Origin: Marinicella sediminis
Lineage (GTDB): Bacteria > Pseudomonadota > Gammaproteobacteria > Xanthomonadales > Marinicellaceae
Assembly (NCBI RefSeq): GCF_002000055.1
Contig: NZ_MVBD01000006.1
Location: forward strand, 186,001-250,000
Direction: 5' to 3'
Length of the DNA: 64,000 bases
Within the stretch, counting starts at the first letter, position 1, and each line of letters starts with the position of its first letter. The position numbers and the translations under genes were made by a program. Under the pieces are notes generated by a model, which did not search any database, was not told where the DNA came from, and saw only the letters and a program-made list of their open reading frames with translations. Shown piece by piece: positions 44,889 to 55,997 of this stretch.

Positions 44889-46187
44889 ATGTGGGAGCAT
44901 TGTCTCAAACGACTGGAAGCAGAAATTGCCAAGAATGAGATATTGCTGTGGATCAGACCGCTGGAAATTTCCATCGATGATGAACACGTCACCCTGATGG
45001 CTTCCAATGATGTGGTCCTGGAGAAAGTTCAGAGTCGTTATCTCAAGTACATTCTGGCGGCCATCAAAGAAGTTTTTGGCCAACAGTTTTCAGCTTCTAT
45101 TAAGTTGCATCAACCGGTGGCTCATCATCCGGTGGTTGAAAACAAACCACAAAATAATCATCAGATCCCTTCCAATCTGGACAGCCGCTTCGTTTTTGAC
45201 ACCTTTATTGAAGGACGCTCGAACACCATCGCATTGGCAGCTGCTTTGCAAACTGCACAAACGCCCAACCCAGAATTCAATCCTTTGTTGTTATATGGCA
45301 GCACCGGTTTAGGTAAGACCCATTTGCTGCACTCAATTGGTAACGAAATTCTGAAAAACAATCCCGATGAAGTGGTCTGCTACCTGCATTCTGAAATCTA
45401 TGTGAATGAAATGGTCAAAGCCATTCAACAAAAGTCCATGGAGCTGTTCAAACAAAAATACCGTTCAGTAACCACCTTGTTGATTGATGACATTCAGTTT
45501 TTCGCCCGCAAGGAACGTACCCAGGAAGAATTTTTTCACACCTTTAATTACCTTTTGGAAGGTCAGAAAAGGGTGATCATCACCTGTGACCGATATCCCA
45601 AGGAAGTCAACGGCCTGGAGTCCCGGCTTAAATCTCGTTTGGGTTGGGGTATTGTGGTACCCATTGACCCCCCTGACTATGAAACACGGGTAGCCATCCT
45701 CAAAGAAAAAGCCAAACATCTGGGGTTCACCCTGCAGGACGAAGTCGCTTTTTACATTGCCAAACAATTGAACTCCAACATCAGGGAACTCGAAGGCGCT
45801 CTGAGTACCCTGAAAGCCAATGCTTTTTTCACGGGTAAGAAAATTGATCTGGATTACACCAAACAGATACTCAAGGAACTGTTCAAAGTGAATCACCAGA
45901 TTGTCTCAGTGGAAAACATACAAAAGGTCACAGCACAGTATTACAATGTAAAATTATCAGAGTTGCTGGGTAAAAGCCGAAAACGCTCAATCGTCAGGCC
46001 CAGGCAACTGGCCATGTTCCTGGCCAAAGACCTGACCGACAAAAGCTATCCCGAAATAGGGGAGTTGTTTGGCGGCCGTGATCACACCACAGTTCTGCAT
46101 GCTTATAAAAAAGTGGCCGAGTTACTGGGTGAAAACAATGACCTCAATGAGGACAAACAAAAGATTGTGAATAAACTGACTGAATAA
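44889..46187 (+). CDS. dnaA: Chromosomal replication initiator DnaA
   Basis: AAA+ protein that opens the origin. Domain I (residues 1-75), a short linker (about 75-98), AAA+ core with Walker A GSTGLGKTH (137-145) and Walker B DDIQFF, and domain IV with the DNA-binding signature GGRDHTTVLHAYKKV. At 432 residues it is shorter than E. coli DnaA (467), mainly in the linker. It heads dnaA-dnaN-recF-gyrB, with DnaA boxes immediately downstream. Confidence 0.98.
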   Translation: MWEHCLKRLEAEIAKNEILLWIRPLEISIDDEHVTLMASNDVVLEKVQSRYLKYILAAIKEVFGQQFSASIKLHQPVAHHPVVENKPQNNHQIPSNLDSRFVFDTFIEGRSNTIALAAALQTAQTPNPEFNPLLLYGSTGLGKTHLLHSIGNEILKNNPDEVVCYLHSEIYVNEMVKAIQQKSMELFKQKYRSVTTLLIDDIQFFARKERTQEEFFHTFNYLLEGQKRVIITCDRYPKEVNGLESRLKSRLGWGIVVPIDPPDYETRVAILKEKAKHLGFTLQDEVAFYIAKQLNSNIRELEGALSTLKANAFFTGKKIDLDYTKQILKELFKVNHQIVSVENIQKVTAQYYNVKLSELLGKSRKRSIVRPRQLAMFLAKDLTDKSYPEIGELFGGRDHTTVLHAYKKVAELLGENNDLNEDKQKIVNKLTE

Positions 46188-46360
46188 GTCTGAATATCTT
46201 GTGGATAACTTGTGAACAGCTTAAACTTGCTATTTCACCCACAAGTTATCCACAGGTAAATCGAGTAGATTTGCTTAAATAAACTGTTTAATATCAAAAG
46301 GATACAGATATATCCAAGAAGATATTCAACACTATAATAACTATTTTTATATATAATACT
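46188..46360. other. oriC: Candidate oriC between dnaA and dnaN
   Basis: Two perfect DnaA boxes face each other: TGTGGATAA at 46200-46208 and TTATCCACA at 46246-46254. They lie within a 15-base perfect inverted repeat (46200-46214 and 46240-46254). About 100 bases of very AT-rich sequence follow, ending in atttttatatataatact before dnaN, and could be the unwinding element. Only two perfect boxes are seen, so this may be a minimal origin or part of one. It could also act as a DnaA-controlled operator for dnaN. Confidence 0.7.
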
Positions 46361-47461
46361 ATGTTATTTAATATCCAGAGAGAAACCCTGTTGGCCCCCT
46401 TAACTCAAATCTGTGGTGTGGTCGAAAAGAAAGGTACTTTACCTGTTCTGAGTAATGTATTACTTAAGTTAGATGATGATCAATTGTTGCTGACAACCAG
46501 TGACCTTGATGTTGAAATGCGATCAGAATGTGTGGTTGATGCCCAGTCACCTGGTGAAGTCACTGTTCCTGCGCAGAAGTTCCTGGATATATGTAAAGCC
46601 CTGCCGGATGGTTCGATCCTGACATTCGCTTACGATTCAGGTCAATGTCTGATTACCTCCGGTGACAGTCGGTTCAGTTTAAGTACATTATCTGCACAGG
46701 AGTTTCCACTGATTGATGACATGGAAAGTTATCAACCTGTCACCATGGGTGCTGTCGATTTACAGCGCATGCTGAAGCAGACTGTTTTTTGTATGGCAGT
46801 TCAGGATGTTCGTTACTTCCTCAATGGACTGTTGTTTGAAGTGCTGAATAACAAGCTGCGTTGTGTTTCAGCAGATGGTCATCGTCTGGCTTTATCAGAA
46901 TGTGATTATGTCAATGAAATTGGTTTGAATAAACAAGTGTTGATTCCACGCAAAGGGGTGCTGGAATTACAAAAGATGATTCGTGACCTGGACCAGGAAA
47001 TCACCATTAACATTGGCCGTAATCATGTGAAAATTGACATTGATAACCTCACCATGACATCCAAGTTAATTGATGGGAAGTTTCCTGATTATGAATCAGT
47101 CATCCCATTGGACATGGAAAATAATTTCATTGCAGATCGTGAAGAACTTCGACAGGCCTTACAACGGGTGGCTATCCTGTCAAATGAACAATACAAAGGC
47201 GTCAAATTTAAAATCACCGCCAACAAGCTGGAGATCATCGGTCACAACCCCGATCAGGAACAAGCGGAAGACATCATCAATGTCAGAACCGACATAGAAA
47301 ACATTGAAACTGCGTTCAATGTCAATTACATTCTCGATGCGACACAAGCCATCAACGAAAAAGACATTCAGTTCAGTTTTAAGGAAGCATTGTCCAGTTG
47401 TCTTATCAAACACCCTGACCGGGCTGATTGCCGTTTGGTGGTGATGCCTTTGCGTATCTAG
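46361..47461 (+). CDS. dnaN: DNA polymerase III beta clamp
   Basis: Sliding clamp of 366 residues with the usual three repeated domains. The N-terminus FNIQRETLLAPLTQICGVVEKKGTLPVLSNVL and the C-terminus LIKHPDRADCRLVVMPLRI (the MPLRI/MPMRL peptide-binding end) are characteristic. Start ATG 46361, directly after the AT-rich candidate origin. recF begins ten bases after its stop. Confidence 0.98.
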   Translation: MLFNIQRETLLAPLTQICGVVEKKGTLPVLSNVLLKLDDDQLLLTTSDLDVEMRSECVVDAQSPGEVTVPAQKFLDICKALPDGSILTFAYDSGQCLITSGDSRFSLSTLSAQEFPLIDDMESYQPVTMGAVDLQRMLKQTVFCMAVQDVRYFLNGLLFEVLNNKLRCVSADGHRLALSECDYVNEIGLNKQVLIPRKGVLELQKMIRDLDQEITINIGRNHVKIDIDNLTMTSKLIDGKFPDYESVIPLDMENNFIADREELRQALQRVAILSNEQYKGVKFKITANKLEIIGHNPDQEQAEDIINVRTDIENIETAFNVNYILDATQAINEKDIQFSFKEALSSCLIKHPDRADCRLVVMPLRI

Positions 47462-47471
47462 CCACTGACCG

Positions 47472-48569
47472 GTGTTCATCAAACAACTCAAACTCAACGG
47501 CTTTCGTTGTTATGATGCCGTAGAGTTGTCTTTTCAGCGCCGGATCAATGTGTTCTGTGGCAGTAATGGTGTAGGCAAAACTTCAGTTTTGGAAGCCATA
47601 TATTGGTTATCTACAGGGAAATCATTTCGCAGCAAACGCAATAAACCGCTGATCCAACACCAACAAACCGAATTCACTGTGTTCTCACAACTGGCAGATG
47701 AAGATGAACATATCAGCCATTCACTGGGAATCAGCTTTAACAGCAAAAATAAAAAACAAATAAAACTCAATCATTCACACATCAACCAACAAAGTGAGAT
47801 TGCTCACCTGGTTCCAGTGGTGTCCATTGACCCTGATTCATATTTGTTTCTGGATAAACCCCCACAATTCAGAAGATCTTTCTTGGATTGGTTGGTGTTT
47901 CACGTGAAACATGAATACCTATCGGTGTGGTCTCAGACCAGCCGTTGCCAGAAACAACTCAATGCATTGTATAAAGAAAAGCAACACCAGCAACTCGGTC
48001 AGTGGGAATCCCAATATCTGAAATACGCATCACAACTTAATCACCTTCGTTCTGAAGTATTTACCATGTTGGAACAACGGGTCCATCATTATATTTCCAG
48101 ATTGATACCAGAGCTCAGTGACTTGGTGTTGACATTTTTTCAAGGTTGGAACAAAGACTTTAGCCTGGAAGAGGTCATCAATCGTGAACGGGAAAAAAAC
48201 CTGATGTATGGCAATCTGAATTCAGGCATACATAAAATGGACATCAAGGCCAAAATGCACCACAGTCTGGCTCATGATGTTTTATCCCGTGGTCAGAAAA
48301 AACTCATTTCCATCACCTTCTATTTAAGCTTTATTGATTTACTCAGTGAGTTTGCCAGTCATTTACCGGTGATTTGTATAGATGATATGGATGCTGAGTT
48401 GGATGGTGATAAAACCAAAATCCTTTGTGATTTCATCAACCAGAGTCCACATCAGGTGTTTATCACCACGGTTGATCACAAACGGATTACCAGTCAACTC
48501 AGTGATGTTGATGTGTTTCACGTGAAACATGATGGTGTGATACAAACCGCAAATGGCATGACGCAATAA
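47472..48569 (+). CDS. recF: DNA replication and repair protein RecF
   Basis: SMC-like ATPase that helps load RecA at gaps. Walker A is GSNGVGKTS near residues 30-38, and a signature SRGQKKL and Walker B ICIDDMDAELD lie near the end. Length 365. The start is GTG 47472 (VFIKQLKLNGFRCY), as no in-frame ATG fits the family N-terminus. A near-DnaA box TTATCTACA lies within the gene at about 47607-47615, one mismatch from consensus. Confidence 0.95.
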   Translation: MFIKQLKLNGFRCYDAVELSFQRRINVFCGSNGVGKTSVLEAIYWLSTGKSFRSKRNKPLIQHQQTEFTVFSQLADEDEHISHSLGISFNSKNKKQIKLNHSHINQQSEIAHLVPVVSIDPDSYLFLDKPPQFRRSFLDWLVFHVKHEYLSVWSQTSRCQKQLNALYKEKQHQQLGQWESQYLKYASQLNHLRSEVFTMLEQRVHHYISRLIPELSDLVLTFFQGWNKDFSLEEVINREREKNLMYGNLNSGIHKMDIKAKMHHSLAHDVLSRGQKKLISITFYLSFIDLLSEFASHLPVICIDDMDAELDGDKTKILCDFINQSPHQVFITTVDHKRITSQLSDVDVFHVKHDGVIQTANGMTQ

Positions 48570-48602
48570 GCTGAATACAGGTTGATCAGGGTGGTTTTTT
48601 AA

Positions 48603-51035
<2,433 letters not shown>

Positions 51036-51037
51036 AA

Positions 51038-51937
51038 ATGAATGACCAAACGACCCACAGAATAGAGCAGATGCTGGATGAAAATCCGGTCTTTTTATTC
51101 ATGAAAGGAACCCCACAGACCCCCATGTGTGGATTTTCCAGCAATACTGTAAAAATCCTTAAAGACCTCATTGGTGATGGTTTTTCCTCATTCAATGTTT
51201 TGGATGATCCGGAGATCAGAGAAGGCATCAAAGCCTATGGTCAATGGCCCACAATTCCACAGCTTTACGTGAATAAGGAATTGATAGGCGGTAATGACAT
51301 CATTTCTGAGATGTTCAACACCGGAGAGCTACACAGTTTATTAAATCTTCCACAACCAGACAGAACACCACCGGTCATCACCATCAGTGATGAAGCCCTG
51401 AATCACATCAAAGAGGGCCTCAAAGACATGGGTGACCATCAACTGTTTCTTTCTGTTGATGATGACTTCAACACCCGATTCAGTCTGGAAATGCCTAAAG
51501 GCTATGAAATAGTTGCTGATGTGGGCGATTTGAAAGTCTATATGGACATTGGTACAGCCCGTCGGGCCAACGGTGTCGAAATCAGTTGGGTGGATGAGCT
51601 GCAGGGATCAGGTTTACGCATTAAAAACCCCAATGAACCACCTGCGGTTCAAGATTTATCGGTAGCCGAATTGCAGGACTGGTTGGATACCGATGTCGAA
51701 GACCCCAAAATTTATGATGTCAGATCAGCCGATAAATTTGCTGAAGGCAGTGTAGATCAGGCCGTCAGACTGGATAAAGAAAGCATCCAGGACATCGAGG
51801 GCATGTCAAAAGACACGCCATTGGTGTTTGTTTGCCAGGTCGGTCAATCATCCATGTCTGCTGCTGAGTATTTCCGCAAAAAAGGCTTTACCAAAGTGTT
51901 CAATCTGACCGGTGGATACAACGCCTGGAATGGTTGA
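51038..51937 (+). CDS. Monothiol glutaredoxin / A-type-like / rhodanese fusion
   Basis: Three-domain protein of 299 residues. Residues 1-105 are a Grx4-type monothiol glutaredoxin with the CGFS site (KGTPQTPMCGFS) that binds a [2Fe-2S] cluster with glutathione. Residues about 112-200 resemble a HesB/IscA A-type domain but contain no cysteine, so it cannot coordinate iron-sulfur in the usual way. Residues about 205-299 are a rhodanese domain whose active loop is CQVGQSS, lacking the arginine normally at its sixth position. Related fusions are known to me in Xanthomonas-type bacteria. It probably serves iron-sulfur delivery or redox signalling. It overlaps the next gene. Confidence 0.88.
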   Translation: MNDQTTHRIEQMLDENPVFLFMKGTPQTPMCGFSSNTVKILKDLIGDGFSSFNVLDDPEIREGIKAYGQWPTIPQLYVNKELIGGNDIISEMFNTGELHSLLNLPQPDRTPPVITISDEALNHIKEGLKDMGDHQLFLSVDDDFNTRFSLEMPKGYEIVADVGDLKVYMDIGTARRANGVEISWVDELQGSGLRIKNPNEPPAVQDLSVAELQDWLDTDVEDPKIYDVRSADKFAEGSVDQAVRLDKESIQDIEGMSKDTPLVFVCQVGQSSMSAAEYFRKKGFTKVFNLTGGYNAWNG

Positions 51938-52370
51938 TCATGTCATCAAAAAAATAACTCAAAAACGCCTGTTGTCAGGCGTTTTTTTGTTGTTGATCAT
52001 TTTCACGCTCAGTGAACGGGTCGTTCAGGATAATGATCCCGCAAAAGGCACCTCAATCAACTCATTGTTTGTTGAACAAGCAGTCAAAACATGGGTGGAA
52101 TTTGAGGCCCGTGTGAAGCGTCTCCTGAGCGATGATGATGAAGGTTCAAGGCACCAAAGATTCATAGTCAATACCGATGGCATAACGGTATTGATTGCGC
52201 ATAACATTGACCTGGCTCCAAGGGTTCCGGTGAGGCCGGGTGATCTGATTAAGGTCAGGGGCAGGTATGAATGGAATGCTCAGGGAGGGGTGGTTCACTG
52301 GACCCACCATGACCCCCAAAACAACATGCCTGGTGGTTGGATTCAGCACCACAAAAAAAAATATAAATAA
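51930..52370 (+). CDS. DUF3465 family protein
   Basis: A 146-residue protein with an N-terminal hydrophobic anchor (RLLSGVFLLLIIF), so probably periplasmic. The family block is clear: FIVNTDGITVLIAHNIDLAPRVPVRPGD followed by GRYEWNAQGGVVHWTHHDP and GGWIQH, likely an OB-like fold. ATG 51930 overlaps the end of the preceding gene by eight bases. A strong terminator-like hairpin lies within its first 20 codons (51962-51988), which may limit its expression. Function is unknown. Confidence 0.82.
   Translation: MVDHVIKKITQKRLLSGVFLLLIIFTLSERVVQDNDPAKGTSINSLFVEQAVKTWVEFEARVKRLLSDDDEGSRHQRFIVNTDGITVLIAHNIDLAPRVPVRPGDLIKVRGRYEWNAQGGVVHWTHHDPQNNMPGGWIQHHKKKYK
51962..51988 (+). terminator. Intrinsic terminator overlapping the start of the DUF3465 gene
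   Basis: AAAACGCCTG-ttgt-CAGGCGTTTT is a perfect 10-bp stem with a four-base loop and a T run. It sits 25 bases after the glutaredoxin-fusion stop, the usual place for an operon terminator, yet falls inside the signal-anchor codons of the DUF3465 frame. Confidence 0.85.
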
Positions 52371-52456
52371 GCCTGAAAAGTGCTTGCCTAATTGAATGAA
52401 TTATTTTATCATGGCGCACCTCGAAACGATCAGGTTTCACATCCATTGTTTCAAAT

Positions 52457-52532
52457 GGGTCGTTAGCTCAGCTGGTAGAGCAGTGGACTTTTAATCCATT
52501 GGTCATAGGTTCGAATCCTATACGACCCACCA
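52457..52532 (+). tRNA. tRNA-Lys (anticodon UUU)
   Basis: A 76-base cloverleaf: acceptor GGGTCGT pairs with ACGACCC, a D-arm GCTC-AGCTGGTA-GAGC, an anticodon arm with the loop CTTTTAA giving anticodon TTT, a T-arm with GGTTCGAATCC, and an encoded CCA end. It stands alone between DUF3465 and yceI. Confidence 0.97.
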
Positions 52533-52856
52533 TCTTCTCAAAACATCATCCCCAGAAACTTCCTCATTCAATTTCAACAGGATTTGTCGTGTTTGCGCTT
52601 GGTTTGTATTCAGCAATTTCAGGTCAGTTAAGCTTGGTTAATAATTAACCAAAAAACCACAGGGATAATAACCACCAAAAAATAACTATTATTTGTATTT
52701 AAATCAATAATTTACAATTGTTTTTGTTGTTGAAAAAAGGCGGCCTGTTTTCATAATCAGCCATGATGGGTCAATTACCTTATAAATGAGAAAATCTCAG
52801 GCACAAAAAAACCGCCGGTTTTTCAACCGACGGTTTGACGTTTCAAGTGATACCTT
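52533..52856. other. 324-base AT-rich spacer after tRNA-Lys
   Basis: No gene is seen on either strand. The region is AT-rich, with short runs and no clear repeats. It ends with the terminator of the convergent yceI gene at about 52804-52840. Confidence 0.6.
52804..52840 (-). terminator. Intrinsic terminator of yceI
   Basis: On the minus strand, AACCGTCGGTT and AACCGGCGGTT form an 11-bp stem (one G-U pair), with a short A-rich loop and a run of T. It lies about 20 bases past the yceI stop. Confidence 0.85.
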
Positions 52857-53417
52857 TTATTGTTTGATGCCTTCAACCGAGACGGTTAACCACAATTTTT
52901 CAAAAGCACCATCAACACTCTTTTTGATGTTGTAATCTGCAAGCTTCAATTCGGTGGTGGCTTCATAACCACGTCGCTCACCTCCCCAGGGATCTTTACC
53001 GGCACCGATGAACTGAACATCAAAGCTGATGTCTTGAGTAACACCATTGAGGGTCAGTTGACCGGTCATGCGTCCATGACCATTTTCACTGGGTGTGAAT
53101 GCTGAACTTTTGAAGGTGGCTGTGGGGTTTACCGCGACATTAAGAAAATCATCACTTCTCAGGTGTTTGTCACGGGCAGTGTGATTGGAGTTGATGCTGT
53201 TGGTTTGCACCGTCATTTCAATACTGGCTTTTGCAGGATCAGATTCATCATAAGTAAAACTGCCACTGAAGTCATCAAAACGGCCGTACAACCAGCTGAA
53301 GCCCAGGTGGCTTATTTTGAATTGTACAAAAGCGTGTGATCCTTTGGTGTCAATCACATACTGATCAGCTGAAACTGGCAGTGCCATCAGCAATAATAGA
53401 AAAAACAATGGTTTCAT
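52857..53417 (-). CDS. yceI: YceI family periplasmic protein
   Basis: Lipocalin-like barrel of 186 residues with a signal peptide (MKPLFFLLLLMALPVSA). YceI motifs are visible: YVIDTKGSHAFVQFKISHLGFSWLYGRF near the start and GQLTLNGVTQDISFDV. These proteins bind isoprenoid quinones or other polyprenyl chains. It follows the cytochrome b561 gene by nine bases, a frequent pairing, and is presumably co-transcribed with it. Confidence 0.95.
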   Translation of the reverse strand: MKPLFFLLLLMALPVSADQYVIDTKGSHAFVQFKISHLGFSWLYGRFDDFSGSFTYDESDPAKASIEMTVQTNSINSNHTARDKHLRSDDFLNVAVNPTATFKSSAFTPSENGHGRMTGQLTLNGVTQDISFDVQFIGAGKDPWGGERRGYEATTELKLADYNIKKSVDGAFEKLWLTVSVEGIKQ

Positions 53418-53426
53418 GGGTACCTC

Positions 53427-53948
53427 TTATGTCATGCGTTTGAGTGTTTCGTCCCGGTCAATGAAATGATGCTTCAAAGCACCCAGGACATGAATAATTA
53501 CCAGTACCATCAAAACATATGATGCATACTGATGTAGCCAACCCATGGTATCGATCTGGCTGGCAGAAAAACGTGAAACAGCCGGGATTTTGAGCCATCC
53601 AAAAAGCTCGGTAGATTGACCGCTGGCTGTGGTGATCAGATAACCCGTGATCAGCAGGGTAGACACGAGTACATAAAAAAGTAATTTGACCAATGATGCC
53701 AAAATCCGTTCTGATCGTTTAATCGAATCAGGAAACACCGCTTTGCGGATGAAGAACAAGCGAAACAGCATCACTGACCAAACCAGTATCAAGACCATTC
53801 CAATGACGATGTGCCATTCAGGCAGGGTTTGGTACCAGGGACTGCCATAGTCCAGCTCAACCATGTACCAGCCTGAAAAAAATAATGTAAGGACAAATAA
53901 CGCGGATAAGGCATGTAACAGACGGGTTGTAAAAGGATATTTAGTCAT
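53427..53948 (-). CDS. Cytochrome b561 family membrane protein
   Basis: Four-helix di-haem cytochrome b561 of 173 residues. Haem-ligand histidines lie in the first (RLLHALSALFVLTLFFSGW), second (WHIVIGMVLILVWSVMLFRLF) and last helices (WLHQYASYVLMVLVIIHVLGALKHHFID). It moves electrons between quinol and superoxide or other acceptors. Start ATG 53948; a longer frame begins with TTG at 53963 inside xthA. It forms an operon with xthA and yceI. Confidence 0.93.
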   Translation of the reverse strand: MTKYPFTTRLLHALSALFVLTLFFSGWYMVELDYGSPWYQTLPEWHIVIGMVLILVWSVMLFRLFFIRKAVFPDSIKRSERILASLVKLLFYVLVSTLLITGYLITTASGQSTELFGWLKIPAVSRFSASQIDTMGWLHQYASYVLMVLVIIHVLGALKHHFIDRDETLKRMT

Positions 53949-53952
53949 TGAT

Positions 53953-54720
53953 TTACCAGTCAAATTCAGTGACCACCGGGGTGTGGTCTGAGGGTCGTTC
54001 CCATTTTCGGGGCTCTACATCAATGTATGATGCGGTGATGGCCTCGGACATCTCATCAGTGGATAATATCAGGTCAATCCGTAAACCCAGGCCTCTGGCA
54101 AAGCCATTCATGCGGTAATCCCACCAACTGAAAAACCCATCTTCGTCGTGCAGGTATCGAAAACTGTCCTGAAAACCTAAATCCAGAATCCGATTCAATG
54201 CTTGCCGTTCTTCAGTGGTACAGAGGATTTTTTCATGCCATTTAACCGGGTCATGAACATCCCGATCATCCGGAGCGATGTTGAAATCTCCTAGCACCAC
54301 GACATCCTCATATTCAGTCTTTTGTTGTTCGATGAATGCCGTTACTTTATTGAGCCAATCCAGTTTATAAGCAAACTTTTCAGTTCCAGGCGCGGACCCA
54401 TTGACCACATACAGATCGATGATCCTTACATCATCCACTGTGGCTGCCAGAATTCGACGTTGTGGGTCATCAAGATCCGGGATGTCTGTGATCACATCTT
54501 CGGGTTGTGATTTGGCCAAAATGGCAACGCCGTTGTAGGTTTTTTGACCAGAGAAAACCACCTGATAGCCTGCCTGCCTGATGGCCTCGAGCGGAAATAC
54601 GTCATCAGTCATTTTGGTTTCCTGTAAAGCCAGCACATCGGGCTGTGCTGTATCCAGCCACTGCAGCACATGATCCAACCGTACTTTCAATGAGTTAACA
54701 TTCCAGGAGGCTATTTTCAT
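53953..54720 (-). CDS. xthA: Exodeoxyribonuclease III
   Basis: AP endonuclease and 3'-5' exonuclease of the EEP fold, 255 residues. Catalytic positions are visible: Asn7 and Glu34 (IASWNVNSLKVR; ALQETKM), GDFNIAP and SDHTPVV with the final histidine. It repairs abasic and oxidised sites. The start is ATG 54720; it lies 151 bases from the divergent ruvC and directly upstream of the b561 gene. Confidence 0.96.
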   Translation of the reverse strand: MKIASWNVNSLKVRLDHVLQWLDTAQPDVLALQETKMTDDVFPLEAIRQAGYQVVFSGQKTYNGVAILAKSQPEDVITDIPDLDDPQRRILAATVDDVRIIDLYVVNGSAPGTEKFAYKLDWLNKVTAFIEQQKTEYEDVVVLGDFNIAPDDRDVHDPVKWHEKILCTTEERQALNRILDLGFQDSFRYLHDEDGFFSWWDYRMNGFARGLGLRIDLILSTDEMSEAITASYIDVEPRKWERPSDHTPVVTEFDW

Positions 54721-54871
54721 GATATTTTTTAAGACAGATAAATAAGGAATTGTAACAAAACGACAATCAAATAAGCATGGCTAAAACATCATTCAGGAGT
54801 TAGTCGGATTATTTTACCCATCAGGCAAACCAATAACATAAAATAAAGGTCACATTGATTATCATTGACAT

Positions 54872-55387
54872 ATGTTGCGCATCATAGGCATTGATCCCGG
54901 TTCCCGGTTTACCGGCGTGGGCATCATTGACACCCAACAACAACAGGTACAGTACGTTCATCATGAAACCATTAAGTGTGGTGATGGTGATTTCCCTGTG
55001 CGCCTGAAAACCATCTTTGAATCGGTCAATGAACTGATCAAACAATACCAGCCCCACGAAATGGCCATTGAAAATGTTTTTATGGCAAAAAACCCCAATG
55101 CCGCATTGAAACTGGGACAAGCCCGCGGGGCAGCGATTTGTGCCACTGTGGTACACGATATTCAGGTGCATGAATACGCACCCAAAGCCATCAAGCAAGC
55201 TGTGGTTGGAAAAGGAGGGGCAGATAAAACCCAGGTTCAGTATATGGTTCAATTGTTATTGAATTTAAACATTAAAGTACAAAATGATGCAGCAGATGGC
55301 TTGGCTGTGGCCATTTGTCATGCCAACAACCGCTGGGCTCAACAGCGATTGGTGGCCAACAACACCAGTAACTGGAGAAAGTTTTGA
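54872..55387 (+). CDS. ruvC: Holliday junction resolvase RuvC
   Basis: Endonuclease that cuts Holliday junctions. The first catalytic acid is Asp8 (IIGIDPGSRFTG), and the family blocks VFMAKNPNAALKLGQARGAA and NDAADGLAVAICH contain the others. Length 171. ruvA starts ten bases later. I saw no LexA box (CTGT-N8-ACAG) upstream. Confidence 0.97.
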   Translation: MLRIIGIDPGSRFTGVGIIDTQQQQVQYVHHETIKCGDGDFPVRLKTIFESVNELIKQYQPHEMAIENVFMAKNPNAALKLGQARGAAICATVVHDIQVHEYAPKAIKQAVVGKGGADKTQVQYMVQLLLNLNIKVQNDAADGLAVAICHANNRWAQQRLVANNTSNWRKF

Positions 55388-55397
55388 GGAGTGAGTT

Positions 55398-55997
55398 GTG
55401 ATAGGACGTTTACAGGGCAGGCTGGTACACGCCGAACCACCGGCTCATTTGATCATTGATGTCAATGGGGTTGGATATGAAGTAGAAGCCCCAACCAGTG
55501 TGTTTTTTGAATTGCCTGAATTAAAACAGGAGCTGACCCTGGTGATTCACCATTTGGTGCGTGAAGATGCATCCATCCTCTATGGGTTCCGCAGTTTTGC
55601 CCAACGTGACCTGTTTCGCACCTTGTTAAAAGTTAATGGCATTGGTGCCAAGTCAGCCCTCGCCATATTATCGACCATGAGTTCGGCAGAATTTGCCCAG
55701 GTCATTCAGGAACAAAACGTCAATGCCATTGTAAAAGTCCCTGGTATTGGCAAGAAGACGGCTCAGCGATTGATCATCGAAATGAAAGACAAAGTGGAAG
55801 TCTCTGCAATCACAGGTGGTGATGCCAATCAACCTCAGGCCAGTCGTTTTGGCATACACAGTGAGGCGGAAAGCGCTCTCCAGGCATTGGGCTTCAAACC
55901 CACCGAGGCCAGCCAGATGGTAAAACAGGTTGCCAAAGATGACATGAGTGTGGAACAGATTATCCGCGAATGCCTGCAATTAAAAGGAGCTGGTTGA
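55398..55997 (+). CDS. ruvA: Holliday junction branch migration protein RuvA
   Basis: Junction-binding tetramer, 199 residues. OB-fold N-terminus ([29 protein letters not shown]), helix-hairpin-helix motifs ([13 protein letters not shown] and [16 protein letters not shown]) and a C-terminal three-helix domain that binds RuvB. The start is GTG 55398 after gagg. The stop overlaps the ruvB ATG by one base. Confidence 0.97.
   Translation: MIGRLQGRLVHAEPPAHLIIDVNGVGYEVEAPTSVFFELPELKQELTLVIHHLVREDASILYGFRSFAQRDLFRTLLKVNGIGAKSALAILSTMSSAEFAQVIQEQNVNAIVKVPGIGKKTAQRLIIEMKDKVEVSAITGGDANQPQASRFGIHSEAESALQALGFKPTEASQMVKQVAKDDMSVEQIIRECLQLKGAG

Noticed and set aside
54721-54871. LexA/SOS box upstream of ruvC
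   Set aside because: No CTGT-N8-ACAG palindrome was found in the spacer.
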